Positions 42,592-52,687 are shown, counted from the first letter of the stretch. The stretch is DNA of 64,000 nucleotides from Bryobacterales bacterium (GCA_016789905.1 JAEUQC010000172.1:124001-188000); one strand, 5' to 3'. Notes: generated by a model not told the origin, from the sequence alone. Translations and numbers: made by a program.

Positions 42592-44259
42592 ATGGATCGC
42601 CGCACTCTATTCCAAATAGCTCCGTCCGCCGCGCTGCTTGCATCGGAATTGGCCTCCGCCCAAACGGCCGCCACAGTGGCGGAACCGGTGAGCCGGGAAG
42701 CGCTGCGGGGCGCGTTGCAGTTGATTGGCCTTGCGTTCCCGGACGAGCAGTTGGACATGATGCGGGCCAATATCGGCCGGGCGCAAGGCTCCTTCCAAGC
42801 GCTGCGGCAGCTTCGGGTTCCGCTTGAGACCGACCCGGCGTTTCATTTCGATCCACTGCTGCCCGGAATGGCGGAGCCTGCGGCGGCCAGGTTTGTGGCT
42901 CCGGTGCCGCGCGCGCCCCGGAGGTTCGCGAAGCTGGAGGAAGTTGCGTTCTGGCCAATTCCGGACCTGGCGGCGCTGATCCGTTCGCGCCGGGCTTCTT
43001 CGCGGGATCTGACGCGGATGTATCTCGACCGGCTGAAGCGTCATGGCGAGACCCTGCATTGCGTCGTCACACTTACCGAAGACCGCGCGATGGAACAGGC
43101 CAGCCGCGCCGATAGCGAACTGCGGCGCGGCCGCCACCGCGGGCTGCTGCATGGACTGCCCTACGGCCTAAAGGACCTGTTCGCCACCAAGGGAATTCGG
43201 ACGACCTGGGGCGCGGAACCGTTTAAGGATCAAGTGATCGATATTGACGCGACTGTGACTGGAAAGCTGGAACAGGCCGGGGCCGTTCTGGCGGCGAAGC
43301 TTTCCATGGGGTCACTGGCGCTTGGCGGGTTGTGGTACGGCGGAATGACGCGGAACCCATGGAACACGGAGAAGACCTCGTCGGGTTCCTCCGCCGGGTC
43401 CGCCGCGGCCACCGCGGCGGGGCTGCTGCCCTTTGCCATTGGCACGGAAACGCTCGGCTCCATACTTACACCCAGCCGGATTTGCGGCGTCACCGGGCTG
43501 CGGCCAACGTTTGGGCGGGTGTCGCGTTATGGCGCCATGAGCCTTTGCTGGACGATGGACAAAGTGGGGCCGATTTGCCGTAGCGCGGAAGACGCCATGG
43601 TGGTGCTGCGGGCGATGGAAGGGGCGGATGGAAAGGACGCCACGGTGCGGGCGCGGCCGTTGGCGTGGAACGGAGCGGGGCCGCTGCACGGGCTTCGCGT
43701 CGGCGTGGTGCAAGCGGATTTCGATAAGTTAACGGGGGAACGGAGCAGGCTTGCCGGCGCGGCGCTGACGGCGCTGGAGAGGGCCGGCGTGCGTGTGCAG
43801 CCGGTGACGCTGCCGGAGTTTCCGGTGGGCGCGTTGCTTGTGATTCTAAACGCCGAGGCTGGGGCGGCGTTCGATGACTTGACCCGCGATGGCGGCGTTG
43901 ACAAATTGACCGGGCAACGCCCGTCCGACTGGCCGAATTCGTTTCGTTCCGCGCGGCTGATCCCCGCCGTGGAATACCTGCGCGCCACCCGGGCGCGCGC
44001 GTTGCTGATGCGCGAAATGGACAAACTGATGGCGAACTGGGACGTATTGGTTTCGCCGGCGTCGAGTTCGCTGTTGACCATTACGAATTTCACGGGCCAT
44101 CCGCAGATGACCGTGCCGGCGGGACTGCTGGACGGGGAGCCGGAAGCGATTCACTTTACCGGGCGGCTTTTCGAGGAAGGCAAGATGGCGCGGGTGGCCA
44201 AGGCGCTGCAGGAGACGACCGGTTGGCACCTGCAACAACCGCCTGGGTTCGGCGTTTAG
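42592..44259 (+). CDS. Exported amidase-signature hydrolase
   Basis: 555-residue amidase (GatA/FAAH relatives) that cleaves amide bonds through a Ser-cisSer-Lys triad. The N-terminus MDRRTLFQIAPSAALLASEL is a signal sequence with an Arg pair, so export, perhaps Tat-dependent, is inferred. An approximately 130-residue helical extension precedes the catalytic domain. Triad residues are Lys194 (YGLKDLF), Ser266 in SSGSSAGS, and nucleophile Ser290 in GTETLGSILTP; the Arg that usually follows GSI is Leu, a mild deviation. Substrate unknown. Confidence 0.88.
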   Translation: MDRRTLFQIAPSAALLASELASAQTAATVAEPVSREALRGALQLIGLAFPDEQLDMMRANIGRAQGSFQALRQLRVPLETDPAFHFDPLLPGMAEPAAARFVAPVPRAPRRFAKLEEVAFWPIPDLAALIRSRRASSRDLTRMYLDRLKRHGETLHCVVTLTEDRAMEQASRADSELRRGRHRGLLHGLPYGLKDLFATKGIRTTWGAEPFKDQVIDIDATVTGKLEQAGAVLAAKLSMGSLALGGLWYGGMTRNPWNTEKTSSGSSAGSAAATAAGLLPFAIGTETLGSILTPSRICGVTGLRPTFGRVSRYGAMSLCWTMDKVGPICRSAEDAMVVLRAMEGADGKDATVRARPLAWNGAGPLHGLRVGVVQADFDKLTGERSRLAGAALTALERAGVRVQPVTLPEFPVGALLVILNAEAGAAFDDLTRDGGVDKLTGQRPSDWPNSFRSARLIPAVEYLRATRARALLMREMDKLMANWDVLVSPASSSLLTITNFTGHPQMTVPAGLLDGEPEAIHFTGRLFEEGKMARVAKALQETTGWHLQQPPGFGV

Positions 44260-44376
44260 TCCCAGGTGGGGCGATTGCGCTTGGGAGGAGGGGTGTGAGA
44301 AGATCCCTGTAATCGAAGGAAAAGGGATTTTCTGGGTTTCACGCCGCGTAGGGGCGGCTGCGGAGTCAATGAAAGA

Positions 44377-45114
44377 ATGAGTCGTGAGAGCATCAGCGCT
44401 TTTTTCCCGGCGTTCAACGATGGCAAGACGATTGGCGGTCTGGTGGAAACGACGCTTGCGCTGCTGCCCCGGCTGACGGACGACTACGAGGTTATCGTGA
44501 TTAACGATGGCAGCTCCGACGAAACTGCCGCCGTTCTGGAGCGCGTTCGCGCGGCCAACCCTGATCACGTCCGCATTGTTACCCACGCGCAGAATCGCGG
44601 CTACGGAGGCGCGCTGCGGAGCGGTTTTGCCGCGGCGACGAAGGACCTGGTTTTCTACACCGACGGCGACGCCCAGTACGACCCCTCCGAACTGGAACTG
44701 CTGTTGCGGCGGATGGGCCCGAACGTTGGGTTTGTCAATGGCTTCAAGAAGTCCAGAAACGACCCCTGGCACCGTGTGGCCATCGGCTGGCTATACAACC
44801 GGTTCGCGCGGTTTATTTTCGGCATTCATCTGCGGGATATCGACTGCGACTTCCGGCTCATCCGGCGCAGCCTGCTGGAGGAGCTTTCGCTCCGCTCCAC
44901 CAGCGGCACCATTTGCGTGGAATTGGTGAAGAAGCTAGAACTATGCCCGTACCTGGTGGAGGAAGTGGGCGTCAGCCACTACCCGAGGCTGCACGGCCGG
45001 TCGCAGTTTTTCCGAGTGCAGTCGCTGGCTGTCACCTTTTTTCAACTCGTGCGGCTGTACGTCACCCTGGTGATTCTTCCCCAGATGACGGGCCGCGACG
45101 TACGTGTTGTTTAG
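44377..45114 (+). CDS. Family 2 glycosyltransferase (dolichyl-phosphate-mannose synthase-like)
   Basis: 245-residue GT-A enzyme. It shows FFPAFNDGKTIGGLV at the N-terminus, EVIVINDGSSDET, NRGYGGALRSGFAAAT, and the metal DxD-type motif TDGDAQYDP. A C-terminal hydrophobic stretch (about residues 215-235) may contact the membrane. Likely transfers a sugar to a polyprenyl phosphate. A short hairpin (ATCCCT/AGGGAT, 44303-44328) followed by TTTT in the 117-bp gap before it may end the amidase transcript. Convergent with the large secreted protein gene, nearly abutting it. Confidence 0.9.
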   Translation: MSRESISAFFPAFNDGKTIGGLVETTLALLPRLTDDYEVIVINDGSSDETAAVLERVRAANPDHVRIVTHAQNRGYGGALRSGFAAATKDLVFYTDGDAQYDPSELELLLRRMGPNVGFVNGFKKSRNDPWHRVAIGWLYNRFARFIFGIHLRDIDCDFRLIRRSLLEELSLRSTSGTICVELVKKLELCPYLVEEVGVSHYPRLHGRSQFFRVQSLAVTFFQLVRLYVTLVILPQMTGRDVRVV

Positions 45115-48100
45115 CTACTGAATGGCCATGGTGACGGTCTGGCTGTCGACGCCGTTGGCGCGCACCACCACCGGCACCGCTTCGCCCGTGGGCGGCTCCG
45201 CGGGCAGCACCGCGGAAACGAAGTAGATGCCAATTTGCCCCGGCGCCAGATATGCCTTCACATCGGTGGCCATCTGTGTACCTATCGCCACTTCGATATT
45301 GCCGGCCGCGGCGATCTGGTTGTCCGACGGCACTGCTTTTCCTTCGTCGAAGAAGGGATTTGTTGCTCCCAGCCCGGTGGTGACAATCAGAATAGATTCG
45401 CCGGCGCGCGCCGGATTTTCCGGTGTGGCAAACGCGGTGGCGCCGTCGGCGGGAACGCGGTACACCTGGCCCTGGCCGGACCCGGTTCCGGTGAGCGTGG
45501 CGATGGCCGGGGAGGCGGTGCCAACGCCCAGCGCCGATGGCGCCGAGACCAGTTCTCCGCGCCGGATGGTCATGCGGTATTCGCTTGAGTTCAGGTCATA
45601 GGGCACCTGCAGATTCACCTGGCCTGGCGAGGTATAGAGCAGCGGCGCCGGAATGCCATTGAACAGCACCTGCACGCCGCCGAGTTCCAGCGGGAACTCA
45701 CCAGGCTTATCGAAGCCAAACCGAGGCTCCAGCCCGAGGTTTTCCCCGTAGATGGTGATAAATGCGCCGGGCGCGGTAATCGATTTTGCCTGGAAGCTCA
45801 CCGCATCCACGATGCTGAACGAGCGCAGGCTGGGGACCACGGAGTCCGCCACGCGGCCATTCAACGTCAGCGTGCCGACGTAGATCTCCCGCTCGCTGAC
45901 GCCACGGACCGCCACCACCTTCACCGCCACATTTTCCCCGCTCCGTTCCGGCTTCCAGAAGATCTCCCAAAGCCCGTTCCCAACGCTGGTCACCGTCACC
46001 GGGCCATTGGCCGGTTCGGTGGTGAAGCGGACCTGTGCTTTGTCGGAAGCGTTCACCGCCTGGTTGCACTCGTCCTTCAACTCCAGAATGAACCGCAGAC
46101 CGACGTTGCGCACCACGGTATAGGGAAGTCCGGGTTCCTTTGGCGAAATCAGCAGCCGGGAACTGGCGCAGGCGCCAATGGCGCGCTCCGGCGATTTGGA
46201 TTGCAGCGTCGCCTGTTGCGTGTTCGTGATGACGTTGAGGTTGTAGATGAGCTTCTCACCGTTGGCGAACTGGATGACGATGTCCTTGATTTCCGAAGGC
46301 GACGTGGCATTTCCGGCGCGCGAAACGTCGAGTTGAATCTCATTGGCGCCGGCGGCCACAACGCCCTGCGCCGACGGCACGGAGACGGTTCCGGAATCTC
46401 CACCGAGCGTATAGGTGCTGAAAACACTCGGCGCAGCGGACCGGCTGTAGACAGGGATGGTGACAACGGCGTTGCGGGCCGTGCCCAAGTTTATGGTGGA
46501 TCCGGCCGCACCGCTTTCAAACAGGCGCTGGGCGATGCTGCCTTCGGGGAAATAGAAAACCGTAAGGAAGCGGCGGGCCACGCCCTGCTGCGTCTGGGTT
46601 TCAAAAGTCACAATGCTGCTGGTTTGGCGCGTGGGCAGCGCGGCGCGGTTTAGCACCACATCGTAGCCCGCCACCAGTTTGCCGTCCTCGGTCCGCGTGG
46701 TGGCGCCCCGTTGAATGGTGTACCAGGCAGGGGCTGTGCCCAGGTCGGTCTTCACGGTGACGTCGGTCGCGTCCAATCCCGATAGTACGATGGATGTGGC
46801 GGGAAGCCGGCTTGCGTTCCTGACGTTCAACGAGCCGATTTCAATGAGCGCAGCTTCGGCAGTGATATCGATTGACGTTGTGCGGCCGGAAATCTGGAAG
46901 CTCAACTCCATATTCACCGGACGGGAACAAGTGGCGCAGTTCGCCCGCACCGGGATCTGATAGTGCTGCCGGAAAAGCTGCTTCGGCGCAATGGTGAATA
47001 CGAAGTCGCCGGATTGTTTGGGCTCCAATGTTAATGAGGCGGGCGACACCGTAATGCCATCGGGGAAGGTTCCTTCCAGCCGAATCTCCACGTTATCCGG
47101 GGCGTTGTTGAACAGCCGCACGGATTTGGTAACGGTTTCCTGGGCCGGGTCCACCTTGAACGGCGTTAACTGTTCCAGCACCGAAATGGCCGGAATTTGA
47201 GCCAGTTGCGCGGCGTTCGGCACCATGTCGACGCTGGTGTTGGCCAGCACGCGCGAGGTGTCCACCGATAACAGTTCGATATTGCAAGCGGCGGCGCGGG
47301 ACGGCGCTGCCAGCGTATCCAAAGCCAACCGCAACTGGGTGGGGGCGACGGCGGCCGAGGGGCCGAGCCGCACGAACCGTTCAAAGTTCCGATCGCAGGT
47401 GAGGCGGGTCCGGAACGCCGTGGGGCCGAAGCCGGGATTCACCGGGATGGCCAGTTCCTGAATGCCGGAGTCCGGGGAGTAGGTCCAGGTTTGGCGATTG
47501 GGCAGCGAGACGGCGGACTGGCCGCGGAACTGGGCGTCTTCAGAATAATAAATCCGGCTTAGGTTCGTTTTGATCAACACGCCGCGCGGGTGGGAGAACA
47601 GCGTCTCCGGCGCCTGCAGCGTGCCGTCGAAGAAGGAAACTGGGCGCGCCTGGCCGGTTAGAACGTTTGTACCGCTCAATTGGAACGAGAACAGAAACCG
47701 GCGGCCGGATTCGTTGGAACTCCCCGCCGTGCAGCAGGAGACGGCCAGAATGCGGCCGCTGGAATCGACGGCGATGGAACTTAACCGCAGGTTCACGTTG
47801 TTCGTCAGCGAATCGTCGAGCTGAAGCAGCGGCGCCGCCTGTGTCGTCGGGTTCAGCCGGCGCAGGTTCCAGAAATTGGCATTGGCACCGCCGAGCAGGA
47901 GCAGTTCGCCGGTGGGTTGCAACGCGACGGAACGGATTCGGCCCCCGGAGTACGTACGCGTGAAGGACCATTCGCCGGCCAGCGGGTCTCCGGTGCCGGT
48001 GTGGACTTCTCCCTGCGTGTTCAGAACCAAGTGGACTCGTTTGGCTTGATCTGCCACCAGCGTCGCGTCCGTACAACTGCCGAGGTTGGAGAACTCGCGG

Positions 48101-49473
48101 GCGCGGCGAACAATTGCCGGGCTGGTTTGGATGAAGAAGTTGCAGTTGCGGTCCAATAGGTACAATCGGCCTTCGGGGTCGTTCGTTACCGCCACCGCCG
48201 GATACGGCAGCGCATCCACGGAAACATTTTCATTGGGCAGACGGGCCGGCGGCGGGTTATCGGGGTTAAAGGTGCTGCGCATCACGCGCTGGACCACGCC
48301 GTTGGCGGCGATCCGATAGACCGATCCGTCGCCCCCTTCCACTACAAAGACCTGGCCCTGATTGTCGGTGCTCACGCTGACCGGGTTATCGAAGGCCGCG
48401 CGAAACGCGCTATTGCCCGTGGTGGGGATGTAGCGGAGCAAGCGGGCTACTTCCTGAGCGGCGAAAACGGTGGTCGTGTTCGGTACATAACGCAGCAGGC
48501 GTTTCTCGTTCAGGTCCAGAGCGACGAGTTGGGAGCCCTGGCGTGCGATGCGGCCGCGCAATTTGGTGAAGGGGTCTAAATCGACACGCAGTTCGGAAAA
48601 TGCCAGCCGGAATAGATTAGTGGTGGCGGGTGAGTAGAGGAAAATATTCCCATCGTCGGTTTGGACGATGGACTTGATGGGGTTGGTCGCCAGCGGCGTG
48701 TAGCTGCCATTTACGAGGGACGTGAACTGCAGGTTTGGCGTCAGGTGGCCCAATTGTCCGTCGGTGGCGATGAATATGTTGCGGTCTTTGTCGATGGACA
48801 GAGCGTCGAATTCACGGATGGTTGGCAATGCAGAGAAGGTGGCCGAACCGTTCCAGTGCAACACCATCGCCGTGCCGCGGTTTTCCAGCCGGAAGAGGTA
48901 GAAGAACCGGTTCGTTACATCGCGGCCGTTATCCTTGATGACCTCTTCGCGCAGGAATCCGAGGTAGGGATTCCCAGCCGGGTCTATGCCCAGTTGCGGC
49001 GAGTTCGTGTAGGTATCGCGCGAAAGCGTGAACAGCGGAAGGTCAAAGGTGGCCGGGTCCATACGGTCGCGGATAATGCGGTCCGAACCGTTGCCCATAA
49101 TTCGAGTGACGGTGCCGTTGGGATCGACGCGGGAAAGCGTGGCGCGGCCCAGATCCAAAACGTAGAGCGTACCGTCTGGAGCGGCTTTGGCCTGCATGGG
49201 CCCGATGAAGCCTTCGGCCACTTGCCGGATCTTGTTGTCGGCTGTCCATTCAATGATCGACCCGGTTTCTGAAAGGCAAAGGAAGCGGGAGCCGGAAGGT
49301 GTGGCTTCAAAACAGGAAACTTCGGCGCTGCCCGGCAGATAGTAGGAATCGGCGGGCATACCGCCGCTGGGGATGCGCGATTGCAGCCGCGCGGTCAGCG
49401 GATAGGCGAGTTCCTGGGCGGAAGCGACGAGACCTAGGCAGGCCATGGCGGAAAAAAGGAAAATGCGTGGCAT
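45115..49473 (-). CDS. Large secreted protein with N-terminal propeller and Solibacter-type (TIGR03437) C-terminus
   Basis: 1452-residue exported protein (signal peptide about residues 1-19). Residues about 40-650 hold many NHL/propeller-like repeats (GTLYVLDLGRATLSRVDPNG, DNQGQVFVVEGGDGSVYRIA). The middle shows Ig-like or HYD-type beta domains. Residues about 1215-1452 match the C-terminal domain abundant in Solibacter (AVSFQAKSITAPGAFITIYG, LYTSPGQVNLQVPYDL, PARAGESILIVTTGLGATNP). Such proteins are presumed cell-surface or secreted; function unknown. This domain is the best taxonomic clue in the window. Confidence 0.9.
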   Translation of the reverse strand: MPRIFLFSAMACLGLVASAQELAYPLTARLQSRIPSGGMPADSYYLPGSAEVSCFEATPSGSRFLCLSETGSIIEWTADNKIRQVAEGFIGPMQAKAAPDGTLYVLDLGRATLSRVDPNGTVTRIMGNGSDRIIRDRMDPATFDLPLFTLSRDTYTNSPQLGIDPAGNPYLGFLREEVIKDNGRDVTNRFFYLFRLENRGTAMVLHWNGSATFSALPTIREFDALSIDKDRNIFIATDGQLGHLTPNLQFTSLVNGSYTPLATNPIKSIVQTDDGNIFLYSPATTNLFRLAFSELRVDLDPFTKLRGRIARQGSQLVALDLNEKRLLRYVPNTTTVFAAQEVARLLRYIPTTGNSAFRAAFDNPVSVSTDNQGQVFVVEGGDGSVYRIAANGVVQRVMRSTFNPDNPPPARLPNENVSVDALPYPAVAVTNDPEGRLYLLDRNCNFFIQTSPAIVRRAREFSNLGSCTDATLVADQAKRVHLVLNTQGEVHTGTGDPLAGEWSFTRTYSGGRIRSVALQPTGELLLLGGANANFWNLRRLNPTTQAAPLLQLDDSLTNNVNLRLSSIAVDSSGRILAVSCCTAGSSNESGRRFLFSFQLSGTNVLTGQARPVSFFDGTLQAPETLFSHPRGVLIKTNLSRIYYSEDAQFRGQSAVSLPNRQTWTYSPDSGIQELAIPVNPGFGPTAFRTRLTCDRNFERFVRLGPSAAVAPTQLRLALDTLAAPSRAAACNIELLSVDTSRVLANTSVDMVPNAAQLAQIPAISVLEQLTPFKVDPAQETVTKSVRLFNNAPDNVEIRLEGTFPDGITVSPASLTLEPKQSGDFVFTIAPKQLFRQHYQIPVRANCATCSRPVNMELSFQISGRTTSIDITAEAALIEIGSLNVRNASRLPATSIVLSGLDATDVTVKTDLGTAPAWYTIQRGATTRTEDGKLVAGYDVVLNRAALPTRQTSSIVTFETQTQQGVARRFLTVFYFPEGSIAQRLFESGAAGSTINLGTARNAVVTIPVYSRSAAPSVFSTYTLGGDSGTVSVPSAQGVVAAGANEIQLDVSRAGNATSPSEIKDIVIQFANGEKLIYNLNVITNTQQATLQSKSPERAIGACASSRLLISPKEPGLPYTVVRNVGLRFILELKDECNQAVNASDKAQVRFTTEPANGPVTVTSVGNGLWEIFWKPERSGENVAVKVVAVRGVSEREIYVGTLTLNGRVADSVVPSLRSFSIVDAVSFQAKSITAPGAFITIYGENLGLEPRFGFDKPGEFPLELGGVQVLFNGIPAPLLYTSPGQVNLQVPYDLNSSEYRMTIRRGELVSAPSALGVGTASPAIATLTGTGSGQGQVYRVPADGATAFATPENPARAGESILIVTTGLGATNPFFDEGKAVPSDNQIAAAGNIEVAIGTQMATDVKAYLAPGQIGIYFVSAVLPAEPPTGEAVPVVVRANGVDSQTVTMAIQ

Positions 49474-49572
49474 GGAACTGACGGTACTCTCCTTCTACTG
49501 TTGTAGCGCGTAAACCGCGAGCGTTTCGCATCAACTTCCCCGGTTCGCCACTATTTTACGCCGCCGAGCCCC

Positions 49573-51081
49573 TTATTTGGCTTTCTGGCGCAGCCCGGGA
49601 ATCGGGTTGTCGCGGGGGCCCTGCATCGGTTTCGGGAACGGCGCCGCCTGGGAGCGGTCCGGGTGGCGCAAACCGGAGCGGCCGCCTTTGTCCCGGTAGA
49701 GGGGCATGTTCATGCCGTTTGTTCCTTCCAGGATGTCGAAAAGCCGCTTGTTCATGTCCTGTACGGTACGGGCGTGCGCTGGATCGGCGATCAGATTCCG
49801 GGTCTCCATTGGATCGTTCTCTATGTCGTAGAGTTCGTCCAGATCCCAAATGCCGTGGTAGCGGATGTACTTGAATTTGCTGGTCCGCAAGGCGTGCATG
49901 GTGGGCGTTTGCGGGAAATTGCGTTCCCAGAAGTACTCATAGAGCAGGGAATCGCGCCATACGGTTTTGCGCTCCTGCAACAGCGGCAGGAAGCTGCGTC
50001 CATCGAGGCCGGCGGGAATCGTGACTCCGGCCGTTTCCAGCACCGTCGGCATGATGTCCAGGTTGGCCACCACATGGTCAACCGTCTTGCCGCCCGCGAA
50101 CAGTTCCGGACAGCGGGCCAGCATCGGCACACGCATCGATTCTTCGTAGGCTGTGCGTTTATCGATGAGCCCGTGCTCGCCGAAGGCGAAACCGTTGTCG
50201 CCCATGTAGATGATCAGCGTGGAATCCAGTTCGCCGCGCTCGCGCAGAGTGTCCATCACCCGGCCGATATTCTCATCCACGGCGCAGAGTGTTTCGGCGT
50301 ACATCTTGTAGTAAGCCTCAATGTCCATGCCGGTGTGGTACGGATACTCCACGCCGTGCCAGGAGTTGCGTTGGTTCTGCACCCACATCGGCCGGCTGTC
50401 CACGTCGCTTGCCGCCGGGTTCATGCTGGCGGGAGGAACGAATCGTTCGTTCTGGAACTTGCCGTCGTGACGCGTGGCGGGCACGAAATCGCCGTGGACC
50501 GCTTTGTGGCTGAGGTACAGGAAGTACGGCTGGGACTTGGGTTGCTGGCGGATCCACTCGATGGCGTAGTCTGTGAGTTCGTCAGTGATGTACCCCTTCT
50601 GCGGTACCTTTTTGCCGTCGATGTTCAGTCCGTTGGGGTTCGGAAAATAGGTTCCCTGGCCCCGGAAGCTGATCCACTTATCGAAGCCGGGCTGCGGCGC
50701 GTCGCTTTCCCCGCCCATATGCCACTTTCCGATGAAGGCGGTTTTATAGCCGGCCTTCTGGAGTTGTTGCGGGAAGAAGGCGGTGCCACGGGGGATGGCG
50801 GTGTTGTTGTCGATGATCTTGTGCGCATGGGCGTAGCGGCCCGTAAGAATGCTGGCGCGCGATGGGGAGCACAGCGCGGTGGTGACGAAGGCGTTCTTCA
50901 AATGCGCGCCTTCCCTGGCCAAGCGGTCCATATTCGGCGTTTGCAGCCACTGCTGGCCCTTCAGGAATCCCATGGCGTCGTAGCGATGATCGTCGGTCAG
51001 AATGAAGACCACGTTCCGTTTCTTCTTCGGCGTTTGTGCGGCGGCGGAAAGGGAGGCAAGGAAAGTTCGACGGTTCATCAT
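49573..51081 (-). CDS. Exported sulfatase (arylsulfatase A family)
   Basis: 502-residue sulfatase that hydrolyses sulphate esters. The nucleophile motif is C-S-P-S-R with Cys71, which anaerobic or FGE-type maturation would turn into formylglycine; CxPxR suits FGE. The metal-binding Asp pair is in FILTDDHRYDAMG. Further family landmarks are LTGRYAHAHKI, GKWHMGG, and the late YMGDNGFAFGEHGL with metal-ligand Asp-Asn. The N-terminus MMNRRTFLASLSAAAQ is a Tat-like signal. Target may be sulphated polysaccharide. The M20 peptidase gene starts upstream and ends 7 bases before it. Confidence 0.94.
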   Translation of the reverse strand: MMNRRTFLASLSAAAQTPKKKRNVVFILTDDHRYDAMGFLKGQQWLQTPNMDRLAREGAHLKNAFVTTALCSPSRASILTGRYAHAHKIIDNNTAIPRGTAFFPQQLQKAGYKTAFIGKWHMGGESDAPQPGFDKWISFRGQGTYFPNPNGLNIDGKKVPQKGYITDELTDYAIEWIRQQPKSQPYFLYLSHKAVHGDFVPATRHDGKFQNERFVPPASMNPAASDVDSRPMWVQNQRNSWHGVEYPYHTGMDIEAYYKMYAETLCAVDENIGRVMDTLRERGELDSTLIIYMGDNGFAFGEHGLIDKRTAYEESMRVPMLARCPELFAGGKTVDHVVANLDIMPTVLETAGVTIPAGLDGRSFLPLLQERKTVWRDSLLYEYFWERNFPQTPTMHALRTSKFKYIRYHGIWDLDELYDIENDPMETRNLIADPAHARTVQDMNKRLFDILEGTNGMNMPLYRDKGGRSGLRHPDRSQAAPFPKPMQGPRDNPIPGLRQKAK

Positions 51082-51088
51082 GATTTCT

Positions 51089-52195
51089 TCAGGAACACCA
51101 GCGGTTAGCCACTTGTACCAGAATGCGGGTGAGACTGTCTATGGATGCCAGGTCGGCCCATTCCTCCGTTTCATGGGCGCCGGCGCCGCCGTGGCCAACG
51201 ATCAGCGTTTCGACGCCGGCTTCGGCCAGCAGCGCCGCGTCGAACCAAGGCGTTTGTCCGGTGATCTCTACGGGCCGGTGCGTCTCACCGGCGATGGCGT
51301 GTTGGACGATCTGTGCGAAGGGGGTTTCGGCGGAGGCCTCAAAGGCGTTCCGGTGGAAGACGAGCGCAGCCGTGTGCGGGTTGGCGGCCCGCGCGATCTC
51401 ATCAAACGCCGCAGCCACGGTTTCGCCGGGCAGCAGCCTGCGCTCCACCTGCAGAACACATTCGGCGCTGTAGGTGCTCCACGCCGTGCCGCCATGCAGC
51501 GTGGCCGCGTGGAGCGAGGCGTGGCCCAGCAGCGGGTGGGGCGGACGGCTGCGAAGTTCATTCGATAGCGCGGCAAGCCGGCTAAGGACTTCGCCCATGG
51601 CCAGGTTGGCATCCACGCCCAAATCGGGGCGCGAACCGTGCGCGGCGCGCCCGGCCACTCTGATTTCCACCCATGCGAAGCCTTTGTGGGCGGTGCAGAG
51701 CGAAAGCGCCGTGGGTTCGGTGACGATGGCGGCGTCGGTGCGCGTGTGGCGCAGCAACTCCTCCGTGCCGAGGCTGGCGAACTCCTCATCGGCGACGGCG
51801 GCGAGCACCAGATTCCCGCGCAATGGCGGTCCGGCGGCCACGGCGGCGAAGGCGGCCACCGCCGCGGCCAAGCCACCCTTCATGTCGTAGCTGCCCCGGC
51901 CATACAGCCGGCCGTTTTCCACTCTTCCGCCGAATGGGTCGGCCATTCCTTCCACGCCTACCGTATCTAAATGGGCGTTGAGAAGCAGACTTCGGCCGCC
52001 GCCGGATCCTCGCTTCACGGCGACCAGCGTGGGCCTGCCCGGCGTGGATTCCAGTCGCTGGATCTCCACCGGGAGCGGCTGCAAAAGCGTTTGCAGGAAA
52101 TCCGCCATCCGCGGTTCGCCGGGCGCCCCGGCCGCCAGCGAAGGGTTGACCGAGTTGATGCCGACCATCTGCCGCAGGAGTGTGGCGGTGTCCAT
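51089..52195 (-). CDS. M20-family peptidase/deacetylase (ArgE/DapE-like)
   Basis: 368-residue zinc hydrolase without signal peptide. Metal and catalytic motifs: LLLNAHLDTVGVEGM, the bridging Asp in GRGSYDMKGGLAA, the Glu pair in VADEEFASLG, Glu in IVTEPTALS, and the late His in GAHETEEWADL. A dimerisation insert starts near VAGRAAHGSRPDLGVDA. Acetylornithine-deacetylase-like relatives are typical, but substrate is uncertain. Transcribed just ahead of the sulfatase (7-base gap), so probably co-expressed. Confidence 0.9.
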   Translation of the reverse strand: MDTATLLRQMVGINSVNPSLAAGAPGEPRMADFLQTLLQPLPVEIQRLESTPGRPTLVAVKRGSGGGRSLLLNAHLDTVGVEGMADPFGGRVENGRLYGRGSYDMKGGLAAAVAAFAAVAAGPPLRGNLVLAAVADEEFASLGTEELLRHTRTDAAIVTEPTALSLCTAHKGFAWVEIRVAGRAAHGSRPDLGVDANLAMGEVLSRLAALSNELRSRPPHPLLGHASLHAATLHGGTAWSTYSAECVLQVERRLLPGETVAAAFDEIARAANPHTAALVFHRNAFEASAETPFAQIVQHAIAGETHRPVEITGQTPWFDAALLAEAGVETLIVGHGGAGAHETEEWADLASIDSLTRILVQVANRWCS

Positions 52196-52213
52196 CGTCG
52201 CAGTGTACCCGAT

Positions 52214-52219
52214 TAAGAT
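52214..52219 (+). promoter_or_regulatory. -10-like TAAGAT upstream of the NfeD-like gene
   Basis: TAAGAT ends 8 bases before ATG 52228, in the 32-bp divergent gap with the M20 peptidase. An AGAGGA just before the ATG could also act as a Shine-Dalgarno sequence. Confidence 0.35.
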
Positions 52220-52227
52220 AAAGAGGA

Positions 52228-52629
52228 ATGATACAACTGCTGGACGCCAGCGGGGCGCTGCTGGTGGCCGCCCTGGGTTTGCTCCTGATTTGCGCGGAGT
52301 TCTGTTTACCGGGTTGGGTGTTTCCCGGCGTTGCCGGCGGAGTGTGCCTGGTGTGTGGCGCCTATCGGTTATCGCTTCTGGGCGGCAGCGCTCCGGCGGC
52401 GGTGGCGCTTGTTGCCGTCATCGTGGCGGCCGCCGCGGCAGGATACGGAATTGTGCCTGAATGGCTGGGACCTCTATTACTCTTAGCCGTTCCGGCGCTA
52501 TGCCGTGCACTGGCGCCCGGCGCTATCTCCTGGCCGGTGGCGGCGCTGGCGGGGTTCCCGGCGGTGGCGATCTTCGTCCTGCTTCGCGTGGCGGCGCGGG
52601 CGGCGGGGAACAAAACATTATTACAATGA
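52228..52629 (+). CDS. NfeD-like small membrane protein
   Basis: 133-residue integral membrane protein with about four to five helices. The first helix region ALGLLLICAEFCLPGWVFPG resembles the membrane part of NfeD proteins, in which a Glu and a PG turn sit at the same places. The NfeD OB-fold domain is missing. It is 58 bases upstream of the SPOR gene. Function unknown; the NfeD relation is tentative. Confidence 0.65.
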   Translation: MIQLLDASGALLVAALGLLLICAEFCLPGWVFPGVAGGVCLVCGAYRLSLLGGSAPAAVALVAVIVAAAAAGYGIVPEWLGPLLLLAVPALCRALAPGAISWPVAALAGFPAVAIFVLLRVAARAAGNKTLLQ

Positions 52630-52687
52630 GTTGTTTCAATGATGGAGACAGGATATTCTCAGGTAGGGAAAAAGGGAGGTAACGAAC

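Noticed and set aside
41784..42770. N-terminal extension of the NRAMP-like protein
   Set aside because: It is antisense to the DUF2071 gene, with low-complexity Pro/Arg composition.
44303..44330. Rho-independent terminator after the amidase
   Set aside because: Stem of six pairs with a 14-base loop and only four T; too weak to list on its own.
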